64,000 nt of DNA, taken from contig JAPTYO010000002.1 of NCBI GenBank assembly GCA_036873135.1, forward strand, positions 17,944,452 through 18,008,451. The letters run 5' to 3'. Position numbers and translations under genes: made by a program. Numbering within the stretch: the stretch's first letter is position 1; each line of letters starts with the position of its first letter. The stretch is from Clarkia xantiana subsp. parviflora (Eukaryota > Streptophyta > Magnoliopsida > Myrtales > Onagraceae). Below, piece after piece: positions 55,528 to 64,000 of the stretch. The notes under the pieces are model-generated. The model had not been told where the DNA came from. It saw only the letters and a program-made list of their open reading frames with translations, and did not search any database.

Positions 55528-56586
55528 CAATGTTATCAGAACCGGACCGGACCGGCGGTCCGACCGGGTTCGGACCGGAACCGGTGCATCTTACGGTCCG
55601 GTTCGAGGATTTCCGGACAATGTAAGCGAACCCGGTTTGATAACCGATTTTTTGGAGAACCGGCCGGTTCTGATCGAACCGTCCGGTTCTCCGGTTTGAC
55701 GGTTCGCACTTTATGGGGAAAAAAAGTTTTTAGGGTTACCTGTTAAAGCTACTGAGCCGCAAAGAAGTCTGAAGCCAAGCTTTGAGGAAGAGAACAAAAG
55801 AAGTCTGAACTTAAGCAGCAGCCACCGCGCCACCGCAGCTCTCCACCGACCACCGCGCCGCAACTGCCATCTCCACGGACCGATCTCATCTGTAGAACCC
55901 AGCAGATCTGAAAATCCCAGTAGATCTGAGTGCCGGAATTTGCTCTGAAAAACCCAGCAGATCTGAAAAACCCAACAGATCTGAAGCTACCTAGCATGTC
56001 TTCTTCTCCGGTGAGAAAGCTTGTTGCTTCGTATTTCGATTCCTCTAGTGCAGTGATGAATTCGAGATCGACTGCCATGGCGAATCGTAGTCAAAGTTTC
56101 ATCGATCGTGGCGTTTCTTCTCCGGTCAGACACTCGAGTCTTGAATCTTGATCGTGGGGATCGCCGGATGGGATACTGGACTGTGGTGCTTAGGGAGATG
56201 AGATGAATAAGTAAGAAGTTGTATCAATCCAGTACGTGCATATAACATTTCCTTTCCTCCAGTCTTTTTTTTTGCCAATCCTTTCCTCTAGATTGATAGA
56301 ATACAAATATGCCTACTGTTAATTAGGGCCGAGCTCACCCCTACTGTTAATAGATGGAATTGGTAATTCTTTGGCCAAAATATGGAATTGGTATTAGCTT
56401 GTTCAGGAGTAAAGTGGCTCGAACATGCTGTTAGTTAAGCTTGGGAGAGGGAACAGAATGAATGAGCAATTTTTGGGTCGTTTTGAGCTCAGACCAGTCC
56501 GACCGGGTTCGAACCGGGTCGGACCGGACGAACCGGGAACCGGCACCTCTTCCGGTTCGATCCCCGGTCCGGTTCTGATAACACTG
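55528..56586. mobile_element. hAT-like element, GGACCGGACC family, with captured sequence
   Basis: A 1059-bp element with a perfect 8-bp duplication CTTTAAAC (55520-55527; 56587-56594) and ends CAATGTTATCAGAACCGGAC and GGTCCGGTTCTGATAACACTG. The arms hold GGTCCGGT/CGGACCGG words. The centre (about 55740-56460) is unrelated, with a plus-strand frame at 55930-56151 containing MSSSPVRKLVASYFDSSSA that looks like real coding sequence of unknown origin. Confidence 0.93.
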
Positions 56587-56594
56587 CTTTAAAC

Positions 56595-56856
56595 TCATTA
56601 TCTATATTTAATATAATTCTAATGAGTTAAACATAATATTTACACATAACTTTTTTACTCGTTTAGTTATCAAAAAGAGCTCATTCTATTGGTTGGTAAC
56701 TTTTTAAAGTTACAAATTGCACACTTCAATGTCATGTAAACATCAAGAAGCTCTAAGATTACACCAAAGCATCTTATTGATTCTCACGGAACGTTTTTTT
56801 TTTTTTTGTTACATCTGTTCTTTCAACCACCAAAACTATTGTTTATCCATCCATCA
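56595..56856. other. AT-rich spacer
   Basis: No gene; a poly-T run lies near 56797-56808. Confidence 0.5.
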
Positions 56857-57225
56857 TCTATAATAAATAAATTATTATGATAAATATTTAAAATAAATAG
56901 AATAATTCGAATAAATATTATGAGTTTATCATATATATTAGAATAAATATTTAAGGAAATTATTATGATAAATATTTAAAATGAGTAGAATAATTAGATT
57001 AAATATTATGATTTATCATATATAATTAGAACAACTATTTAAAATTTTATTTGTTTATAAATGAAAACTACTATGAAGATTAAAAATAGTTTTAATATAT
57101 ATATTCTAAAATTTAATGAAAGTAAAAATTACTGCAAAAATAGTTAAAACTACCAATAAAAATATAATTTTTATTTCGTAATCACTATATAATATACACC
57201 ATGATAATTAAAAATAAATTCATTA

Positions 57226-57670
57226 GCATCCACAATGGTATAACGTAAACGTGTGTCCTACATGTTTATTTAAGTAAAAAAAAAAAAAAAACTACAGTGG
57301 TTTTACATAGCATTCCTTAAAGATGAGACCCACACATAAATTTATGTTTTTACATAAAGCATTCCTTATTTTAAGGAATTCTTTATGTTTACATAAATAT
57401 TTTTTTTTCCAAAACAGTCGTTCAGTTCCAGACTTTTTTTCGCGAGTTCCATGACTCGAGTGCGGATTGTTCTTCGGCGATTTCTAGGACTACCGTTTCT
57501 TGATCTCGACTTTTTGTTTAGTCATCATATGACTTTTTCGGCAAAAAAAAATCATATGGCTTTTAAAAAATGACAACATTGCTCTGAAGATGCGATAATG
57601 TGTTTATCGAAGTTATGGTACGTACATAACGAATATATATATTAAATGACTATATAGACATATATAAAAC

Positions 57671-57724
<54 letters not shown>

Positions 57725-57896
57725 AAACTTTAAATTGTTTGTTAAAATTTAATAATATAATATGTTTAAGTAAAACCATTGTAGACATATTATTATGTAA
57801 GCATTACATAAATTTATGTATTCCTTAAACCACACATAAAAAACCTACATGGCACTTTTAAGCTGAAGAGTTTAAGTAATACCATTGTGGATGCTC
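57226..57896. mobile_element. MITE, GCATCCACAATGG termini
   Basis: The left end GCATCCACAATGGTA and right end ACCATTGTGGATGCTC are inverted, with TTA at 57223-57225 and 57897-57899. Inverted blocks such as CATAAATTTATG recur inside. An A-run follows the left arm and a (TA)n run lies at about 57675-57721. Tourist/Harbinger type. Confidence 0.75.
57675..57721. repeat. (AT)n microsatellite
   Basis: About 23 dinucleotide units. Shorter TA runs occur at 57991-58021 and 58498-58526. Confidence 0.95.
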
Positions 57897-57985
57897 TTAT
57901 GTAACTTATTTTTTCTCCATATTATGTAACTTTTTATGAGTAAATAAAATAATATTATTATTATTTAATTATCAATTCACTTTTT

Positions 57986-58025
<40 letters not shown>

Positions 58026-58176
58026 TTTTTAGTTGAAGTAAATTTTTGCCATTAATCGAAGCAATCTTTTTCGAAACGAATTTAATAGACTAATATTAAT
58101 ATATTTTTTAATGATTTAATATTATTATATTATCTTTTATTTTTATATCCGCGCAAAACGCAGGTCGGCTATCTAG

Positions 58177-58493
58177 TTAATATATAAAATAAATGACTAT
58201 AAATAGCTTAGCTAAAGAAATATAATTATACTTGAATATATTAAATATTAGATAATGATATATAGCGAAATCGATATAATTTTAAGATTCAACAAACACA
58301 AGAAAAAATCACCTCATTAAGTAGTTTTTTATTTTATTTTAATATATATATATCTCGTAATCAAAGAGTCATAACTTTTTCTACAGTATTGATTAAAGAA
58401 CAATTTTTTTTATGCGAAAATAAATGTGAAGACTTTATGAATGAAACATAATATCATATTTTCTAATTTGCGTACACTACTATAACAAATTTA

Positions 58494-58533
<40 letters not shown>

Positions 58534-59562
58534 AAAAAACAATTTTTCGTATAAAACGAGTCGATATTATATTATTATTATTAATATTAAAATAGGAGAT
58601 TTTGCCTGAATAAATTCGGCGCAAAACACAACTCAATGTAAATATATTTGTTTAATAATCTAACGTGCACGTGATTATTATGTATAAGACTTAATATTCC
58701 ATACTCAAAGTTCAAACTAATCCTAAAAAAAAAAATCAAATTAAATATATTTATTTAATCGCTAACGTTTTTTGCATGTTAAGTTTTTAATTAATATATA
58801 CTATCTCGATAATTAATAAGTCATTTAAATTTTGCACACTTCGTTGATTTTCCATACAAATTTCAATTAAATGTTTTTTTTATATATTAAAATTGTTTTT
58901 GCAAGTTCGGACCGGGAGCGTTAAGGTTAAAGTCCTCCCAAAGCGGCGTCTCCACCGGGTTTTGACCTCAGGTCACCCACGGGTAACACAACTCGTTTTA
59001 CCAATTGGTCCGACCAACGTTGGGTTTAAATTAATTGTTAATGGAACAGAAAAAAATGGCATGAGTAAAAAATATATTATTTTAAATTATATCATACATT
59101 CTACTGTTGGTTTGACTTTTACATAAAAAGTTATTAAAGTGGTTGACGAAGAACACGTGTTTCATCAGCCTTTCATCCACTACATCAGGCTTCCATCAAC
59201 TTTAGTTGGGCAATGTTAGCAAATAATAATAATATTTGAAACATATATGATATATAGATGATTAAATATCTCAAATTTCAACTAAAAACTAGTGATGAAA
59301 TCGATAATTATAATAATTCATCAATAGTAAAAAAATGAAAAGATGAGATTACTAGGGTCCAGGAATGAGGGTGACGGTGAAGAATATAAAATGCTTACCT
59401 ACATTTTTCATCTACCGACCGACATAAAATGGTGACAAAAATCAATTTCTCTTGCTGATATTCAAATCTAATAATTACAACACAAGCATGAACAACTAGA
59501 GTCATAGACAACTAACTTGCCAAATCTCAACATCAGATAATGTTACACAAATTGGAGATGGA
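58177..59562. other. AT-rich spacer and 3' flank of CYP57
   Basis: Mostly AT-rich. 58900-59030 is a GC-richer patch (CGGGTTTTGACCTCAGGTCAC) resembling the tRNA-related tail of dispersed plant repeats. The last 150 bp likely include the 3' untranslated region of the gene ending at 59563. Confidence 0.4.
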
Positions 59563-62500
59563 TTAAGTGAGGGAGTTCCCTGCCCATTCCCGCTGCCTTC
59601 GCTTCTCCTTGGCCTGCATTCTGTTGAACTTCTCTTTCCCCTTCTCCAGCAGAGGGTCAACCACCACATAGTCATTAGGGTCTTCTTTACGAGCCATCCC
59701 GTCCTGCGTATCAACAAACTCCCCCTATCATTCATATACATTGTTATCCAATTTCATTCAAAGCTCCTGTTTTTATACCTTCCCAGGCTCAGGTGTGAAC
59801 TTCAACCGAACACTAGTCCAATCCGATAGATCCTCACCAACTCCATCCTTACTTGATGATTCCACAGCTTTCGCAACAAACGATGTCTTAAACATTTGGA
59901 GCTTAGATAATACCTACAAGCCCCAAAACTTACTTAATAAGACCACTCCGTATTTCTACATTTATCATTACATCATTCTTACTGATGAAATTCATTATTC
60001 AAGTCTTTATCATACCTCATCTTCACGTCCTTGAAGCCGTCGTTTCTTCTGCTTTTGCAAATGTCTCCCTCTTTCGGCTTCACCCAGAAGTTGTAGATCG
60101 GCATCAGCATTAACAAGGCGTTCAGCTCTTGCTTCTGACCCGACTCCCTTTTTCTTCAACGACAGCTTCTCAACCTTTGGTTTATCATCATCATCATCAC
60201 TATCAACAACACTGGCCCTGTAAGATTGGTAACATTTCAGTAAAAACCAATAAGACAAACAAAAGTATTAACAAATAGAAAAGTATAATGTGATATCAGG
60301 GTAAACTATTCAAGGACTTCAATGCACCAACTGACTATTAAGCAAGTCCAAAACACAATGACTTCATCAGAAATTCAGTTTTACACAGAATAAAAAATCA
60401 AAATAGTCCAGAAAGGTAATCTAAACAAAAACAAATGGTCACAAGGATAGAATAACAAAAAATGACAAACAATTGCGTGGATAGAGAATCCATTATAGTC
60501 CAACAATGCAATCTTAACAACAAAAAATGGCCACATTATATTTAGTATTCACCTTGGAACAGACGTTTCACCTTCACGGTCTTTGCGACGACTTCCTGCA
60601 TTTAAGAAAATCTTATTTCAGATATGAAGTCGAGCACAACTGAAATTAACCATAAGATGAGGGACTGATGCACAATTACACTAAAACTAAATCTAGTTAC
60701 ATGCATGTAGGGTCAAAATCTTTTATTTTGACCCATGAGTCCGTGACCCGTCTTTTCTCTAATAGAAGCTCCCCACCAACATTTAATTCTTTAACATGAG
60801 ACCACATATACAACAGGAATGAAGAAGTATGTAACAGGAATCAAATAGTGATAGCTAAAATCTAGGAACTGAAGAAGTAATGGTAACACAATACCTTTGG
60901 ATGATTTAGGCTTTGGTGGATGATCCCCAAGCTCCTTTCTCTTTTCAAGTATTTGCCGGCGCATCCGGACATCAAAACTGAAGTCATCTATTTCGTCATC
61001 CCCATCAAGATCGATTTCAGAAGTACGAAAATCTTTTCTAGACTCTTCTTTCTTAGAGCTTAAAGCTTCTCGAACTGATAGCTGAACCTCCCTGGCCTTT
61101 TTGGCTTCTTCTGAATTCTGCAAAAGATATTCAGTACTCAGCACTCAAATAAAGTAATATTGCAGTTGAACCATCCCATCACCGAAGCCGGAAAACCATA
61201 TAGGTAAGTTAAAAAAATTGAACTTGAAGAACAACAAAAACCCTACACAAGTTCGCTACCCAACTGTTTATAAAAAACAAGCATAGAATATAAGTAGATG
61301 ATTACCACATCTTTGTTAGCTTCTTCTTTTAGGAGGCGAGGATCATCGAGTACATCATGACTACTCTTTATCCTGTGCTCTATAGTTGCCAATTCCTTTT
61401 CATCTTCTTCTGCTTCGTCTCCAAATGAAAGCAAATTCAGCTTCCTGCATTGCAAAACAATTCTCTATTATACTGCTAAAAGTGAATAAATATATACTAA
61501 TTACTTATCAATACAATTTCTTTCAAATTCATTAAATTTTCATGTACTGATTCTTGAATACCTACTGTGGTAGAATATTCATGTGGTATATATATTACTA
61601 CTAAAAGGGAAGAAACATAATCACATTGAAAATCTACTAAAGCTAAACAATGTAAGAACTTCTCTTACTTCACAGCTTTCTTCTGAGTTTCTTTTTTGTC
61701 TTGATCAGCAGCACTTTGAGCCTTCGCCAATTCCCTTGGAATAATATCTTCAAATGGGTTCCATAGTACCTAATAAAGATATACAAGAAGAAGACTTCTG
61801 TAGATAAGCTATCAATTTATGTTAAGCTGAAGACTTTAAGCATTAAAGGCCAGTTTCAACTACTGCACAGTAAACTATTCATATAACTAGTTGACTATCA
61901 AGAGCTATTATTTCAGATGACAAGTCCAAAGAATTTTAGAAGCCACCACGTACCTCCACAGAGACTATCCTAGGGGGAGGATCTACCGGCCTATCATCCT
62001 TGCCGGTTTCAAGTTCCGCTAATCTGCTAAGATTGTAGATTGAATCTCCTGTTATCTGAGCAAAAGAAATAGTTCGGTGAGAAAAGTTCAGCACATAATA
62101 AGTTAACCACACAATACTAGCTAATGACTACCTTTCCGAAGATAGTGTTCTTTTTGTCAAGCCAATCACAACGATCCAATGTTATAAAGAACTGGCTCCC
62201 ATTAGAATTAGGTGTTCCAGCATTTGCACAAGCCACGAGGCCTCTGTGTTTGAATCGTAGACGTGAATGGTATTCATCAGCAAAAGGACCCCCATAAATG
62301 CTTTCACCACCTGTAAACATGAACAAGAAGCATCCTGTAAATGATTTTGAAAATCCGAATAAATTAGACACTTGTACAGATTCTCAAGTTCTAGGGCACC
62401 ATCTATCAAGTTTGGGTCCTCAGTTACTTCTTATTTTCTGACCAATTCATCATTAGCTTTCAGGGTTCTAAGCAATCTATACAGTCATCGAACTCATCAC

Positions 62501-62818
62501 TAAACTCATCTATCAGCTCAACTGTCCTAATTAAACCCAATTTCAAATCCTGTGCAGACACAATCTAGAGACAGACAAAGGAAAGAGAGGGACAGAACCT
62601 GTGCCGCTGCCGGTAGGATCGCCGCCCTGAATGAGGAATTCCTTGATGATGCGGTGAAATACGGTGTTATCGTAGTAGCCTTCAAGACATAGCTGAACGA
62701 AATTCCTGACGGCTTTAGGCGCCTCTCTCGGCCACAGTTCAACGTCCAAAGGCCCGTGCGTGGTGTTCAGAATTACCTTCCCTTTAGTAGGCGGCTCCAA
62801 TACGTATATGGTAGACAT
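59563..62818 (-). CDS. CYP57: Spliceosome-associated cyclophilin, CYP57/CWC27 type
   Basis: Nuclear multidomain peptidyl-prolyl isomerase family protein; the CWC27 group joins the spliceosome at activation. Ten exons (high to low): 62818-62599, 62310-62132, 62055-61954, 61769-61669, 61444-61306, 61117-60895, 60595-60553, 60217-60016, 59913-59779, 59703-59563. All junctions are GT-AG and in phase; 1485 nt, 494 residues, close to the plant family length. It opens [20 protein letters not shown]. Cyclophilin motifs are [19 protein letters not shown] (54-72), [30 protein letters not shown] and NTIFGK. The second half is highly charged and Lys/Glu-rich ([10 protein letters not shown]), ending REWAGNSLT. 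In the FHR loop, Lys-Glu replaces the Pro-Gly I expect. It looks intact. Confidence 0.94.
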
Positions 62819-63166
62819 CGCCGCTCGCCGGAGAACACCAACCGCGCCACCTGCCCTCTTTCACCGGAGATTTCGAGTATCGCTCTGATTAGAGAAAAAG
62901 AAAGAAAGAAAAGAAAGCCGTAACGAAACAAGTAGGAGCTGACGACGCCGTATATAATAATGTCTACGCTTAAGTTTTACTGTTATTTGCACCCTAAACT
63001 TTTATCTGTAGTCACTTTACCCTAAATATATTTCACAAGAACATACACCGTCCTCACCTTTCAAGAAGCTGCTGCACTCATAATAATTTCCACAGAATTT
63101 TAATTTTAATTTTTTAAAATAAAGGAAGTTCCTTATCACCAACGTACGTATGCAGTCATATAGTAA
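62819..63166. other. 5' flank of CYP57
   Basis: Probable 5' untranslated region and promoter; a purine run AAAGAAAGAAAGAAAAGAAAG lies at about 62897-62917. No other gene. Confidence 0.5.
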
Positions 63167-64000
63167 TAGGGCTGGCGATGGTGAGGGTATGGTGCGAATA
63201 GCACTAATACCATAACCATACCATATTTTTTTCACTCATACCATAACCATAACCATAACCACTGCGGTTATGATTCTTCATACCATAACCATAACCATGG
63301 TTTTTCACCACGGTTAAACCATTTAACCACAATCATTCAAACTAATACAACATCATTGTTTCATAAAATAAAAGTAAACATACATTCAGTTTCATACACG
63401 AAATCCAAATTAAACGTAACTTCATTGTTACACTAAATTAAAAAAAAAACATATTCAATCACTTATCACTTGCGATCATCGATCCTCATTCGCCATCACT
63501 TCCAATCGTGGTTACCTAATAATAAGAAATATAGACATAAATTAGGCATATTTATGTAATTGCTGAATTACTCTCACTTGTCGGTTGACATAGGCAAATG
63601 AAGAAGTGAATGAGAGTTTGAGTCTCTGAGAGTGAGAGTGAGACTGAGTTTAACAAATTATGTTAGATTGAAATTGAATGGTGGGAATCGCTTGGCAAAA
63701 AAATAAAGGGTCAAGATTGAATGTTAGGAATTGCTTGGCAAAAAAAAATAGTGGGTGGGAAAGGAAACAGAATAAGAATTATAATATTTGACTAATAATG
63801 TATATATATATATAATTATTAGTAATATATTTATATATATAATATATTAATATTATATATATAGAGGTGATGGTTATAACCGCGGTTATAGACTGAATAC
63901 CATCACCATAACCATAACCATTGCGGTTACAAGATTCATCACCATAACCGCCCCTCACCATAATGGTGCGGTTAACCATTGCGGTAAATTGTGCGAATAA
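63167..64000. mobile_element. hAT-like element, AACCATAACC family, cut by the window end
   Basis: Starts TAGGGCTGGCGATGGT after TATAGTAA (63159-63166), which should reappear past the right end. The left arm repeats CATAACCATAACC and GCGGTTATG words; the same vocabulary returns from 63870 to the window end (CACCATAACC, GCGGTTAACCATTGCGG). The centre is AT-rich. The right terminus lies outside the window. Confidence 0.65.

Larger units (their letters stand above)
56857..58176 (+). mobile_element. Probable non-autonomous Helitron
   Basis: The 3' end has a GC hairpin (CCGCG..CGCAGG, 58149-58163) ten bases before CTAG (58173-58176) and then T. A candidate 5' end TCTATAATAAATAAAT follows A at 56856. 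The body is AT-rich and non-coding and contains a MITE (57226-57896). The 3' end is firmer than the 5' end. Confidence 0.5.

Overview
This window looks like nuclear DNA of a flowering plant, probably a eudicot. It carries multi-exon genes with clear plant orthologues, a fragment of plant mitochondrial nad4, Ty1/copia and Ty3/gypsy LTR retrotransposons, Helitrons, and many MITE-like DNA transposons in AT-rich DNA. No rRNA, convincing tRNA gene or CRISPR array is visible.

Three host genes can be supported, all on the minus strand. (1) 15395-19114 is a 12-exon NSUN5-type rRNA m5C methyltransferase; the rebuilt reading frame gives about 510 residues. (2) 34715-36337 is an intronless ALP1/HARBI1-like protein, a domesticated PIF/Harbinger transposase that lacks the usual first catalytic Asp. 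(3) 59563-62818 is a 10-exon CYP57/CWC27-type spliceosomal cyclophilin of about 494 residues. They share no pathway or operon. They are isolated genes in a transposon-rich landscape.

Layout. 1-2.2 kb: one end of a CACTA-like element holding mitochondrial DNA. 2.2-6.5 kb: AT-rich DNA with a MITE and two hAT-like repeats. 6.8-9.1 kb: two LTR copies in inverted orientation. 9.9-10.9 kb: a Tourist-like element around a GC-rich minisatellite. 11-15 kb: decayed gypsy gag followed by copia pol. 15.4-19.1 kb: NSUN5. 19.36-19.84 kb: hAT-like element. 19.95-26.35 kb: complete but coding-dead copia element with very similar LTRs. 26.48-32.94 kb: Harbinger-like element split by a Helitron and a Mutator-like MITE. 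33.2-33.8 kb: foldback. 34.7-36.3 kb: ALP1-like gene. 38.1-41.3 kb: hAT-like and Mutator-like elements. 41.3-42.7 kb: minus-strand Helitron terminus followed by exon-like fragments. 42.75-54.6 kb: large non-autonomous gypsy element with gag, a defective protease and an antisense intron-containing ORF, itself hit by two hAT-like insertions. 55.5-58.2 kb: another hAT-like element and a probable Helitron. 59.5-62.8 kb: CYP57. 63.17 kb to the end: the start of one more hAT-like element.

The most striking theme is a set of short elements, each built from its own reiterated palindromic word, such as CGAGTCGAG, GGGCGGGT, ACCCGTGACCCG, GAACCGGTTC, GGTCCGGT or AACCATAACC. Six of them show 8-bp target-site duplications (five perfect, one 7/8) and TAGGG... 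or CA[AG]TG... termini. They look like one hAT-type architecture built independently from different sequence vocabularies.
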